NCBI GenBank assembly: GCA_964477035.1
Contig: CAYZCW010000009.1
Span: forward strand, 1-64,000
Source of the DNA: SLSG01 sp964477035
Lineage (GTDB): Bacteria; Bacteroidota; Bacteroidia; Bacteroidales; UBA7960
DNA length: 64,000 nt
Direction: 5' to 3'
How positions within the stretch are numbered: the first letter of the stretch is position 1; each line of letters begins with the position of its first letter. Shown in pieces: positions 26,155-34,786 of the stretch. The translations under genes and the position numbers were made by a program. Below the pieces are notes generated by a model, which saw only the letters and a list, made by a program, of their open reading frames with translations, did not search any database and was not told the origin of the DNA.

Positions 26155-27651
26155 TTAATTGTTGAATCCCACGGGGCTGCCCACCCTGTCCATGGCGCAG
26201 CGGAAGCCGATGTCGTTCGTGGCATCGTTCTGGTCGAGGAATCGCCTGGTGCCGGGGTTGATCCAGTAAACGCGGTCTTTCCAGCTGCCGCCCTTAAAGA
26301 CGCGGCTTTGGTCGTTGATCAGGCTCGTTTCCCCGTAGAGGTACATCTGCTGCTCACGGGCCAGTGCCTGGGCCTGTTCCGGATCCAGCTGGGCGCCTTC
26401 CTCCCCGATGAACAGGCTGGACATCAGGTCGCCGTCCCTGTGGGAACGGTTGTCGGCCACCCGGTAGTTGCGGCGGGCTTCGTTGTCGTCCACCCGGCTG
26501 ATGCGCATGAAGTCGTCCATGACCAGGTTGCCATCTGCATCGGTTTCAGGATTCTGGAATACATTGCCGCGGAAGGGACGGTGTTCAGCCACGACCTCGT
26601 GCGACAGGGGCCTGAAGACATCCATCACCCATTCATTCACATTGCCGGCCATGTTATACAGACCATAATCGTTCGGCCAGTAGGAGCGGACCGGGACGGT
26701 AATCTCCCCGGCATCGTTCAGGTTGCCTGCCACACCCATCATGTCGCCCCGTCCACGCTGGACGTTGGCCATGAAGGCGCCCCGTGTCCTTCTTTCGGCG
26801 CTGCGCACATTGTGGCCATTCCATGGGTACTGCCTGCGGTCCACGATGCGTTCGTCGATGGTGTTGCCGATCAGTCCCAGGGCGGCAAATTCCCATTCTG
26901 CCTCGGTGGGCAGGCGGTAGCGGGGAAGCAGGATGCCGTCTTCCTGGCGGACAGGGCGTTCCCCTGTTTCGTTGGAGGGATTCATGTCGGGCAGGTTCCT
27001 GCGCACGACCCCTTCATACCTTCCGGCCAGGTAGGCCTCTGTGGTAAAGTGGTTGTCGGCGGTCTGCTGGTCCGTACTCCAGTCCAGGATGCCCTCGCGG
27101 ATGAGCAGCATCTCGTTGACGCGGTCGGTGCGCCAGGCGGCGTAGTTGGAGGCCTGCACCCAGCTGACACCCACCACGGGGTAGTCACGGTAGGCGGGGT
27201 GTCGGAGGTAGTTTTCCACCAGGGGTTCGTTATAAGCCAGGGGCTCCCTCCAGACCAGGGTGTCGGGCAGGGCGTCGGTGTATACCTGCGGGTAGGCATC
27301 TCCAAAGACCCGTTTCACCCAGAACAGGTATTCCAGGTAGTCCTTGTTGCTGACCTCCGTTTCATCCATGTAGAATGAGGACACCGTCACCCGGCGGGGA
27401 ATGTTGTTCCATTCCAGCATGACGTCGTCCAGGGTGCGTCCCATGACAAAGGTGCCTCCTTCGATGAACACCAGGTTGGGCCCGGCCTGTTGCTCCTGGT
27501 AGTCAGCCACCTCAAAGCCGCCGGTGCTCGGGTCGTTGTAAGCCCATCCAGTGGTCCTGGATACCTCCCTGCTGCCGCAGGATGCAAATACCAGGGGCAA
27601 GGTAATCAGGGTCCACTTGAAAAGCCTGAAGTGATTGAGCCTCCTTCTCAT
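26155..27651 (-). CDS. gldJ: Gliding motility / T9SS lipoprotein GldJ
   Basis: Lipoprotein with a formylglycine-generating-enzyme (FGE-sulfatase) fold, needed for gliding and stability of the type IX machinery in Flavobacterium. The signal ends in a lipobox (LPLVFASC, Cys25). The next segment, TGWAYNDPSTGGFEVADY, is characteristic of GldJ and separates it from its paralogue GldK. The FGE domain follows: PNLVFIEGGTFVMGRTLDDV, FYMDETEVSNKDYLEYL, YRLPTEAEWEFAALG and GNVNEWVMDVF, ending GFRCAMDRVG. The catalytic cysteines of true FGE enzymes are not evident, as expected for a structural protein. Length 498. The PorP-like gene lies directly upstream and a terminator follows. Confidence 0.9.
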   Translation of the reverse strand: MRRRLNHFRLFKWTLITLPLVFASCGSREVSRTTGWAYNDPSTGGFEVADYQEQQAGPNLVFIEGGTFVMGRTLDDVMLEWNNIPRRVTVSSFYMDETEVSNKDYLEYLFWVKRVFGDAYPQVYTDALPDTLVWREPLAYNEPLVENYLRHPAYRDYPVVGVSWVQASNYAAWRTDRVNEMLLIREGILDWSTDQQTADNHFTTEAYLAGRYEGVVRRNLPDMNPSNETGERPVRQEDGILLPRYRLPTEAEWEFAALGLIGNTIDERIVDRRQYPWNGHNVRSAERRTRGAFMANVQRGRGDMMGVAGNLNDAGEITVPVRSYWPNDYGLYNMAGNVNEWVMDVFRPLSHEVVAEHRPFRGNVFQNPETDADGNLVMDDFMRISRVDDNEARRNYRVADNRSHRDGDLMSSLFIGEEGAQLDPEQAQALAREQQMYLYGETSLINDQSRVFKGGSWKDRVYWINPGTRRFLDQNDATNDIGFRCAMDRVGSPVGFNN

Positions 27652-27674
27652 AATGCCTTATTTTTAATAGCGTA

Positions 27675-27682
27675 CAAAAATA
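27675..27682 (-). promoter_or_regulatory. -7 element directly upstream of gldJ
   Basis: TATTTTTG on the minus strand, a full TAnnTTTG match, 24 bases before the gldJ ATG and just past the stop of the PorP-like gene. No clear -33 element is visible. It suggests that gldJ can be transcribed on its own as well as from the upstream gene. Confidence 0.5.
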
Positions 27683-27683
27683 A

Positions 27684-28646
27684 CTAAAAACTCGGACAGT
27701 TTAGTATACGGTATTTCATCTTTTTGGATTCACGTCCGAGGAAAAAACCCACGCTGATCTCATGAATTCCGTGCGTGGCCCCGGAGTATCCCGAGAGCGA
27801 ATAGTCGTAGCTGTACCCGATCCGGTAGCCCTCCCGCTCCATGCCAAGCAGGAAAACCAGGGTGTTGGGACGCTTCAGGTCCTGCCGCAGCCATACCCCG
27901 GCAATGAACGGTTCGATCCCTGCATACAGCCCGTAGCTGATCCAGGTGAAGGGGGCCTGGTGCTGCACCACGACATTGGGCGACAGGGTGAAGGGGGTCC
28001 GCTGGGGCCCCAGGCGGTTGTCCCCGGTGCGCAGGTACATGCCCAGGTGCGCCGTGTACTTACGCCTCAGCCTGGCTTCCCCGTCCGTAAAAAAGCTTTC
28101 TTTGGGTTCGGCCAGGTGGTGGGCGGCCATTCCGCCGTAAAACGTCTCCCCATAGAGCAGCAAGCCGGCGGCGAAGTTGGCCGCATGGACCGTCTGGAAA
28201 TCGGGAAGCGGCTCCGAAGGGTCGGCAAACTCCAGCCCCGCGTTCAGATCGACCCTGTGGTAGCCCGCCTGGGCCCCGAACTGCAGATACCAGTCGTCTG
28301 CCAGCCTCACGTGGTAGGTGTAGATGGCCGCCACCTGATTCCTGTTCAGCAGTCCGCCCTGCATGTCGCTGGTCACCAGCAGGCCGATCCCGCTGGAGAT
28401 GGCCGGCAGGTAGCCGTCGTACGAAAAATTGAACACGGGCGACAGGTCGGGTCCGCCGAAGGGCTGTGCCCTGGAATTGAACACCAGCCGGCTGCCCCCT
28501 TCCGAACCGGCGAAGGCCGGGTTCAGGTAGAGGGGTGAGGAAAAAAACTGGGAGAAAATCACGTCCTGACCCGCCTGCGCAGGGGCTGACAGCAGGGCGC
28601 AAGCAATCAGCAGGAGAACGGACCGGATGATGGCATTCCTGGACAA
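27684..28646 (-). CDS. PorP/SprF-family type IX secretion membrane protein
   Basis: Outer-membrane beta-barrel of the PorP/SprF group. A signal peptide (SVLLLIACALLSAPAQA) is followed by QDVIFSQFFSSPLYLNPAFAG, in which the FSQF...LNPAFAG pattern is the signature of the family. The rest alternates short hydrophobic strands and turns, ending near GIHEISVGFFLGRESKK. Length 320 is usual. Bacteroidota have several such proteins: one serves the core machine (PorP) and others sit beside adhesin genes (SprF). Here the neighbours are gldJ and, divergently, porU and porV, so a role close to the core machine is inferred but not proven. Confidence 0.88.
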   Translation of the reverse strand: MSRNAIIRSVLLLIACALLSAPAQAGQDVIFSQFFSSPLYLNPAFAGSEGGSRLVFNSRAQPFGGPDLSPVFNFSYDGYLPAISSGIGLLVTSDMQGGLLNRNQVAAIYTYHVRLADDWYLQFGAQAGYHRVDLNAGLEFADPSEPLPDFQTVHAANFAAGLLLYGETFYGGMAAHHLAEPKESFFTDGEARLRRKYTAHLGMYLRTGDNRLGPQRTPFTLSPNVVVQHQAPFTWISYGLYAGIEPFIAGVWLRQDLKRPNTLVFLLGMEREGYRIGYSYDYSLSGYSGATHGIHEISVGFFLGRESKKMKYRILNCPSF

Positions 28647-28990
28647 GGCCTGTTGGGTTATTTAAAGCAATGTGTTGAAAGCCTGTTGAAATTGCTTTCC
28701 GGAAGGTTCGCTCCGGCAAGCCAGGCCGCAGGCTCGTTTTCTATGGAAACGAAAATAATGGATTATTGTTACACAGCCAAAGGGACCGCTTCGGATTTTT
28801 ATCCGCAGCTCCGTCCATGGAGCAGGCCGGTGCGTCCGCAGGCAAAGCCTTTCCGGCCGCGGGCTGCAGACAGGAGCTGCCTTTCGCGGCGGTCCCCTGC
28901 CGGATCCTGCCAAGGCCGGTTCCCTGTGAAAAAATAAGCACCGGATTTTTCCGTTGTAAAACAAGTGATCCTGCCCGGTTGTTATAAGAT
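28647..28990. other. Divergent intergenic region between the PorP-like gene and porU
   Basis: 344 bases without a gene, the longest such stretch in the window. It separates two type IX secretion units that are read away from each other. A candidate promoter for the leftward unit is at 28750-28781. For porU I found no full TAnnTTTG element; the last 60 bases before its ATG are A/T-richer than the rest. Small frames here lack any recognisable protein features. Confidence 0.6.
28750..28781 (-). promoter_or_regulatory. Candidate promoter of the PorP-like gene
   Basis: On the minus strand TTTG (28781-28778), a spacer of 20 bases, then TATTTTCG (28757-28750). The -33 element is perfect, and the -7 element differs from TAnnTTTG at one base. 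The leader to the ATG at 28646 would be about 97 bases. Confidence 0.45.
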
Positions 28991-31900
28991 ATGATGAAGG
29001 TATTTCGTGCTTTGCTGTTTTTCTGGGGGCTGGGACTGGCCCTGCCCGCCCTGTCCGGGGGACCCGGCCTGCAGATTGGCTGGGAAGGGGTGAGGCGCCT
29101 GCCGGTGTCGGAAAGCCAGACCCTGGAAGTCATTTATTTCCAGGGGGCCGTCTATGCCGACAGCCTGCCCGATGTGCCCCTGTACACCCACCGGGTTGCC
29201 GGGGAGGTCCCCTACTTCACCACCGTTTTTCAGTTGTCGGACAAGGTGTTTGCTCCTGTCAGTGAGCAGGAGCAGGCGATTCTGGAGCAGGCAGGTTTCC
29301 GCCGGACGGAAGTGGTCCTGCATGCCGGCAGCCAGTGGGAGCGCAGGCAGCGGCACCAGGTCCTTCATTTTTATCCCTTCCGCTACGTCCCGGAAAGCGG
29401 GCGCTACGAGAAGCTGTTGTCGTTTACCCTGCACACGGAGCGCGTCTACGATCCCCGGGCGATGATGGAGCAGCCCGCGGACTATCCCGGGGAGTCCGTT
29501 CTCTCTTCCGGGGCCTGGTTCAGGGTCTGTGTCCCGGAGACCGGGGTGTACCGGCTGGGGTATGATGATCTGCTGGAGCTTGGGGTCGATGTGCAGGGCC
29601 TGCAGAAAAGCCAGGTCGGCCTCTTCGGAAACGGGGGCGGCCTGCTGCCTGAGGCCAACAACGCCTCCCGCACCACGGATCTGGTGGAGAATGCCATCCA
29701 CATTTCCGGCACGGCCGGGGGCCCCTTCGGCCCATCCGACTATATGTTGTTTTACGGGGAATCGCCCCACCGCTGGGTGCTGGATGAATCCACCGGGGTG
29801 TTCCGGCACGAGGTCCACCTCTATGCGGAAGAGACCTGCTATTTTCTGAACACCACCGGCGTGGGGCAGGGCCGGCGGGTCACCGCCCAGGCAGAGTCTG
29901 CGGCATCCCCCACGCACACGGCGACCCGCTTCACCGACCGGGCCTACCACCAGCTGGACCAGCTCAGCCTGATCGGCAGCGGCAGGCAGTGGTTCGGGGA
30001 ACTGTTCGACGCCACCCTGACCCGCCAGATCACCTTCGATTTGGGCGAGCTGGACCTGGAGGCTTCTTCCCATGTGGCGGTGAGCGCCGCGGCACGGTCC
30101 CCCTTCACCAGCAGCTTCACCATCCGGGCCGGGAGCGGGGAGGCGACCCTGTCCATCCCCTCGGTCGACCTGCTCGACTACAACAATTTCTTTGCCCGGC
30201 AGGCGGAGGCCTCCCTGTGGTTCCGGCCTGCCCGGCAGGGACCCTTGCAGGTCGGCCTGACCTACAACAAGCCGGCCGCCACGGCCCGTGGCTGGCTGCA
30301 GTACGTGGCGGTCAACGCCATCCGCCCCTTACGCTTTGCCGGCCCCCAGATGGGGTTTCGCAGTCCGGACGTTACGGGCCCGGGACATGTGGTTCGCCAT
30401 GTGTTGTCCGGGGCCGGTGCCCAGGTGACGGTCTGGGATGTGACCGACCGCTTTCATGTACGCAGCCAGGAGATGACCACAGCGGGCAATGCCCGGGAAT
30501 TCGTGCTGCCGGCCGACAGCCTGAGGGAGTTCATCGCCTTCGACGGGAGCACCTTTCCCACACCACGCCTGGCCGGCCGGGTAGAAAACCAGAACCTGCA
30601 CGGCATGGCCCGTGCCGACCTGTTCATCCTCAGCCCGCCCGCTTTTCTGGAGCAGGCCGTTCGCCTGGCCGAATTCCGGGCCCTCCATGACGGGCTGGAT
30701 GTGGCGGTGGTGACCCCCCAGCAGGTGTACAACGAATTTTCTTCCGGGGTGCCGGATGCCTCGGCCATCCGCAACTTCATGAAGATGTTCTACGACCGGG
30801 CGGACAGCCCCTCCGCCCTGCCCCGTTACCTGCTGCTGCTGGGCAACGGCACGATCGACAACAAAGACCGCCTGGGCTTCGGGGGCAACCTCATTCCCAC
30901 CTACCAGAGCCTGGCTTCCCTCTCGCCGTCCAATTCCTTCATGACCGACGACTACTTCGGGCTGCTGGCCGACAGCGAGGGAGAGGGGGCGGCAGGCTTG
31001 CTGGATATCGGCATCGGGCGCCTTCCGGTGCGCACGGCGGAAGAGGCCGAAGCCGTGGTGGACAAGATCATCCGGTATGACCGGCGCATTGGGCCGGAAG
31101 AGGGACAAACGGGCGATCCGGGCACCTCGGTGCGGACCTCCAATTACGCCGACTGGCGCAACATGGTGGTCTTCATCGCAGATGACGGGGACTTCAACAC
31201 CCACCTGAGCCATGCCGAACGGCTGGGGAACATTGTGCAGGAGGGCCATCCCGATTACAACCTGGAGAAGATCTACCTGGATGCCTATCCGATGGTGACC
31301 CTGGCAGGCGGTTCCCGCTACCCCCAGGTAAACCAGGCCATCAACGACCGGGTGAACAAGGGGGCCCTGCTCATCAACTACATCGGGCACGGCGGTGTCA
31401 AAGGGCTGGCCCACCAGCGGGTGGTGACCTTTGAGGACATCGAGACCTGGAACAACAAATACAACCTGCCCGTGTTCATGACCGCCACCTGTGAGTTTTC
31501 CAGCTTCGACCAGCCCGATCCCGCCGAACTGTCCGCCGGGGTGCGCATCCTGCTCAAGCCCGGAGGCGGGGCCGTGGCCCTGTATACCACCACCCGGCTG
31601 GCCTGGTCGGGAACCAACCTGACGCTGAACGAGAACTTCATGAAGAACGCCTTTCGCGTGGGAGAAGGGGGGGAGATGCCCCGGCTGGGCGATCTGATCC
31701 GGCGTGCCAAGGTCGACAGCGACGGCAATGTACAGCCCTGGCGCCTGAAAAATTTTGTGTTGCTGGGAGACCCCAGCATGCGCATGGGGTATCCGGAGTA
31801 CCGGGTGGTGACCGAAAGCCTGCCCGACACCCTTCGGGCGTTTCAGCAGGTGACCGTCACGGGCCATATCGAGGACCGGTACGGGAACCGGATGACCGGG

Positions 31901-32854
31901 GTGAACGGGGTGGTCTATCCGACGGTATACGATAAATATGCCGCTTTCGAGACCCTGGCCAATGCCCCGGGCAGCATGAAGACCCAGTTCAGGATGCGCA
32001 ACTCCCGCCTCTACCGCGGCAAGGCCAGTGTGACCAACGGGGAGTTCCGTTTCACCTTTGTGGTGCCCAAGGACATCGCCTACCAATACGGGGAAGGAAG
32101 GATCAGTTATTATTTCGATGATGGGGAACGGGACGGCCACGGACATACCACCGGGTTCATCATCGGCGGCACGCTGCAGGATTATCAGGCCGACCAGGAG
32201 GGGCCGGGGATCGAGCTCTACCTGAACGACACGACCTTCGTGTCCGGGATGCGAACCGATGCGAACCCCGTCCTGCTGGCCTTGCTGCGCGATGAGAGCG
32301 GCATCAACATCCGGGGGAGCATCGGCCATGACATCGTGGCCTTCCTGAACGAGGACGCCTCCCGTCCCATTGTCCTGAATGCCTATTTCCAGGCGGACCG
32401 GGACAGCTACCAGAGCGGCCGGGTCGTCTATCCCTTCTTCCGCCTGGAGGAGGGATGGCACACCCTCAGCCTGAGGGCGTGGGACATCCACAACAACCCT
32501 TCGGTGGCCAGCCTGGAGTTTTTGGTCAGCCGCAGCCCGGTCCTGGCGGTGGAGAACCTGCTGAATTACCCCAACCCTTTCCGGGAGGGGACCCATTTTG
32601 TGTTTTCGCACACCCGGCCATTTGAGGAGCTGGACGTGAGGGTGGAGGTGTTTGACCTGGGGGGGCGGCTGCTGAAGGTGATCGAGCAGCGGGTGCAGTC
32701 GGGCGGTTACCGCTCCCCGCCCATCCACTGGGATGGCACCGCCGACGGAGGCAAGCCCCTGGGCAACGGGGTGTACCTGTACCGCCTCACGGTGGCGGGA
32801 CCGGACGGGGCCCGGCACCGGCTCAGCGAAAAGCTGGTGATTTTGAGGGACTAA
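28991..32854 (+). CDS. porU: Type IX secretion system sortase PorU
   Basis: Surface cysteine peptidase that cuts the C-terminal signal from proteins exported by the type IX system and attaches them to the cell surface. A signal peptide (VFRALLFFWGLGLALPALSG) starts the chain. The gingipain-type C25 domain lies in the middle: the catalytic dyad is His800 in INYIGHGGVKG and Cys834 in FMTATCEFSSFD. The C-terminus is a FlgD-like beta domain (NLLNYPNPFREGTHF, then GNGVYLYRLTV), which resembles a type A sorting domain. Length 1287 is normal. porV follows 176 bases downstream, the usual pairing. Confidence 0.95.
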   Translation: MMKVFRALLFFWGLGLALPALSGGPGLQIGWEGVRRLPVSESQTLEVIYFQGAVYADSLPDVPLYTHRVAGEVPYFTTVFQLSDKVFAPVSEQEQAILEQAGFRRTEVVLHAGSQWERRQRHQVLHFYPFRYVPESGRYEKLLSFTLHTERVYDPRAMMEQPADYPGESVLSSGAWFRVCVPETGVYRLGYDDLLELGVDVQGLQKSQVGLFGNGGGLLPEANNASRTTDLVENAIHISGTAGGPFGPSDYMLFYGESPHRWVLDESTGVFRHEVHLYAEETCYFLNTTGVGQGRRVTAQAESAASPTHTATRFTDRAYHQLDQLSLIGSGRQWFGELFDATLTRQITFDLGELDLEASSHVAVSAAARSPFTSSFTIRAGSGEATLSIPSVDLLDYNNFFARQAEASLWFRPARQGPLQVGLTYNKPAATARGWLQYVAVNAIRPLRFAGPQMGFRSPDVTGPGHVVRHVLSGAGAQVTVWDVTDRFHVRSQEMTTAGNAREFVLPADSLREFIAFDGSTFPTPRLAGRVENQNLHGMARADLFILSPPAFLEQAVRLAEFRALHDGLDVAVVTPQQVYNEFSSGVPDASAIRNFMKMFYDRADSPSALPRYLLLLGNGTIDNKDRLGFGGNLIPTYQSLASLSPSNSFMTDDYFGLLADSEGEGAAGLLDIGIGRLPVRTAEEAEAVVDKIIRYDRRIGPEEGQTGDPGTSVRTSNYADWRNMVVFIADDGDFNTHLSHAERLGNIVQEGHPDYNLEKIYLDAYPMVTLAGGSRYPQVNQAINDRVNKGALLINYIGHGGVKGLAHQRVVTFEDIETWNNKYNLPVFMTATCEFSSFDQPDPAELSAGVRILLKPGGGAVALYTTTRLAWSGTNLTLNENFMKNAFRVGEGGEMPRLGDLIRRAKVDSDGNVQPWRLKNFVLLGDPSMRMGYPEYRVVTESLPDTLRAFQQVTVTGHIEDRYGNRMTGVNGVVYPTVYDKYAAFETLANAPGSMKTQFRMRNSRLYRGKASVTNGEFRFTFVVPKDIAYQYGEGRISYYFDDGERDGHGHTTGFIIGGTLQDYQADQEGPGIELYLNDTTFVSGMRTDANPVLLALLRDESGINIRGSIGHDIVAFLNEDASRPIVLNAYFQADRDSYQSGRVVYPFFRLEEGWHTLSLRAWDIHNNPSVASLEFLVSRSPVLAVENLLNYPNPFREGTHFVFSHTRPFEELDVRVEVFDLGGRLLKVIEQRVQSGGYRSPPIHWDGTADGGKPLGNGVYLYRLTVAGPDGARHRLSEKLVILRD

Positions 32855-32941
32855 TCCGGTGGGAGCGGGGTCGTGGCAGGGCGGCAGAAACCCTGGCACG
32901 CTTTGGTGGCCCGTCAGACAATATGCTTTGGAATAATTCGT

Positions 32942-32949
32942 TATATTTG
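32942..32949 (+). promoter_or_regulatory. -7 element upstream of porV
   Basis: TATATTTG, a full TAnnTTTG match followed by the common GCGGCC. A TTTG is present 11 bases upstream, too close to be a normal -33 element. The predicted leader to porV is about 75 bases and contains the hairpin at 32970-32997. Confidence 0.5.
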
Positions 32950-32969
32950 CGGCCTCAAAAGCCCGACCG

Positions 32970-33008
32970 GCCGGTCCGGATGCTTGTCCCCACCGGCTCT
33001 TTTTATTT
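32970..33008 (+). terminator. Hairpin with T-run in the porU-porV gap (terminator or attenuator)
   Basis: GCCGGT (32970-32975) pairs with ACCGGC (32992-32997) across a 16-base loop and is followed by TCTTTTTATTT. The left arm is also part of the perfect 12-base palindrome GACCGGCCGGTC (32965-32976), so two structures compete. It could end porU transcripts or, as it lies downstream of the porV -7 element, attenuate porV. Confidence 0.45.
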
Positions 33009-33030
33009 GTAAACTAACCATCTTTTTTCA

Positions 33031-34260
33031 ATGAAGTCAGCTCTTTCAGGGATCCTCCTGTTTTGCCTCCTTATGTTGTCCGGCCTGCAAGCCCAGGCCC
33101 AGACGGGCGACCCCCAATACCGCGACCTGCTCGGGCAGGAACGCCTGAACACCATCTCCACGGCGGTGCCCTTCCTGCTGATCGCCCCGGATGCCCGCGG
33201 GGGCGCCCTGGGGGATGCGGGCGTGTCCTCCAGCCCGGACGCCAACTCCATGCACTGGAACCCGGCCAAATTCGCCTTTGTCGAGGATGAGATGGGCTTT
33301 GCCATGAACTACACCCCCTGGCTGCGCTCCCTGGTGCCCGACATCAACCTGTCCTACCTGAGCGGTTTCCGGCGGCTGGACGATTTGCAGACGGTGGCCT
33401 TCTCCCTGGTGTACTTTTCCCTGGGGGAGATCAACTTCACCGATGAGGCGGGCAATTTCCTCTTCCCGGTAAGGCCCAATGAGTTTGCCGTGAGCCTGGC
33501 CTATGCCCGCAAGCTGGGAGAAAACCTGTCGGGAGCCATTGCCGCACGGTACATTTACAGCAACCTGACCGGGGGAAGGCAGTATGCCGGGTCTGTCGAG
33601 ACCAAGCCCGGCATGGCCCTGGCGGCGGATGTGTCGGTATATTACCAGAGCGAGCTCAACTGGAACACCCCGACCACCTTCGCCGCGGGGGTCAACATCT
33701 CCAATATCGGGAACAAGGTCTCCTATACCGACGACATCAATGCCGACTTCATTCCCATCAACCTGAGGATGGGGCCCCGGCTGACGTTCGACCTGGATCC
33801 CTTCAACCAGCTGACCCTCATGGTGGACCTGAACAAGCTGCTGGTGCCCACCCCGCCCATCTACGCGCGGGATGATGACGGCAAGGTGATCATCGCCGAC
33901 GACGGCAGTTACGTGATCGACCGGGGGCGTGACCCCAACCGTTCGGTCCCCTCGGGCATCTTCGGGTCCTTTACCGATGCCCCGCAGGGGTTCGGTGAGG
34001 AGCTCAGGGAGGTCACCTATTCCGCCGGGGTGGAGTACTGGTACGACCAGCAGTTCGCCCTGCGAGGGGGCTACTTCCACGAACACGAATCCAAGGGCAA
34101 CCGCAAATACTTCACCGTGGGCGTCGGACTCAAATACAATGTCTTCGGGCTGGACTTTGCCTATGTGATCCCCCTGGCCCAGAGAAGCCCGCTGGAGAAC
34201 GTGCTGCGCTTTTCCCTGCACCTGGACTTTGCCGCCCTCAGGCTGGACAACGGCAATTAG
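33031..34260 (+). CDS. porV: Type IX secretion outer-membrane protein PorV (LptO)
   Basis: Outer-membrane beta-barrel that carries type IX cargo from the translocon to the PorU sortase. A signal peptide (LLFCLLMLSGLQAQAQ) comes first. TAVPFLLIAPDARGGALGDA and the following SSPDANSMHWNPAKFAF are the strongest marks of the family. Later strands include NKVSYTDDINADFIPINLRMG-type sequence and GVEYWYDQQFALRGGYFHEH. The C-terminus is a typical barrel end (LRFSLHLDFAAL). Length 409 is normal. It follows porU, and ispF begins four bases after its stop. Confidence 0.95.
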   Translation: MKSALSGILLFCLLMLSGLQAQAQTGDPQYRDLLGQERLNTISTAVPFLLIAPDARGGALGDAGVSSSPDANSMHWNPAKFAFVEDEMGFAMNYTPWLRSLVPDINLSYLSGFRRLDDLQTVAFSLVYFSLGEINFTDEAGNFLFPVRPNEFAVSLAYARKLGENLSGAIAARYIYSNLTGGRQYAGSVETKPGMALAADVSVYYQSELNWNTPTTFAAGVNISNIGNKVSYTDDINADFIPINLRMGPRLTFDLDPFNQLTLMVDLNKLLVPTPPIYARDDDGKVIIADDGSYVIDRGRDPNRSVPSGIFGSFTDAPQGFGEELREVTYSAGVEYWYDQQFALRGGYFHEHESKGNRKYFTVGVGLKYNVFGLDFAYVIPLAQRSPLENVLRFSLHLDFAALRLDNGN

Positions 34261-34264
34261 CGCC

Positions 34265-34762
34265 ATGACGGTCCCGGCATATCCCTTCCGGATCGGCTTC
34301 GGCCACGACGTGCACCGGCTCACAGAGGGCATCCCCCTGGTGGTGGGCGGGGTGATCATTCCCTGGCACAAGGGCCCGGTGGGCCATTCCGACGGGGACG
34401 TGCTCATCCACGCCCTGATGGACGCCCTGCTGGGCGCCGCCGGCCTCCGAGACATCGGCAGTCAGTTTCCCGATACGGAGCCGGCGCTCAGGGGCATCAG
34501 CAGCCTCGTGTTGCTGCAGCGGACCATGAAACTGGTGTCGGATGCCGGATTCAGGGTGGGCAACGTGGATGCCACCGTCTGCCTGCAGGAGCCCCGGCTC
34601 TCGCCCCATATTCCGCAGATGATCGGGCGGCTGGCTCCCTTGCTGGGGGTGGAAGCCTCCCGGGTGTCGGTCAAGGCCACCACCACGGAACATCTGGGCT
34701 TTGCCGGGCGGGGGGAAGGCATCAGCGCCAGCGCCGTGGCCCTGCTGTACGCGGCTGAATAG
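34265..34762 (+). CDS. ispF: 2-C-methyl-D-erythritol 2,4-cyclodiphosphate synthase
   Basis: Zinc enzyme of the non-mevalonate isoprenoid pathway; makes the cyclic diphosphate from CDP-ME2P. The metal-binding start FRIGFGHDVHRLTEG and the HSDGDVLIHALMDALLGAAG block are conserved. The segments DIGSQFPDTEPALRG and TTTEHLGFAGRGEGISA-type sequence complete the active site. The ATG at 34265 is used; the frame opens 12 codons earlier inside porV. Length 165. It is placed four bases after porV, which is probably a transcript-sharing arrangement without a functional tie. Confidence 0.96.
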   Translation: MTVPAYPFRIGFGHDVHRLTEGIPLVVGGVIIPWHKGPVGHSDGDVLIHALMDALLGAAGLRDIGSQFPDTEPALRGISSLVLLQRTMKLVSDAGFRVGNVDATVCLQEPRLSPHIPQMIGRLAPLLGVEASRVSVKATTTEHLGFAGRGEGISASAVALLYAAE

Positions 34763-34786
34763 GATGTGGCAATGCCGCCCCGCCGG

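Noticed and set aside
30329..32899. 856-codon open frame on the minus strand opposite porU
   Set aside because: Antisense shadow. porU shows signal peptide, catalytic dyad and C-terminal domain on the plus strand, while the minus frame shows no family features.
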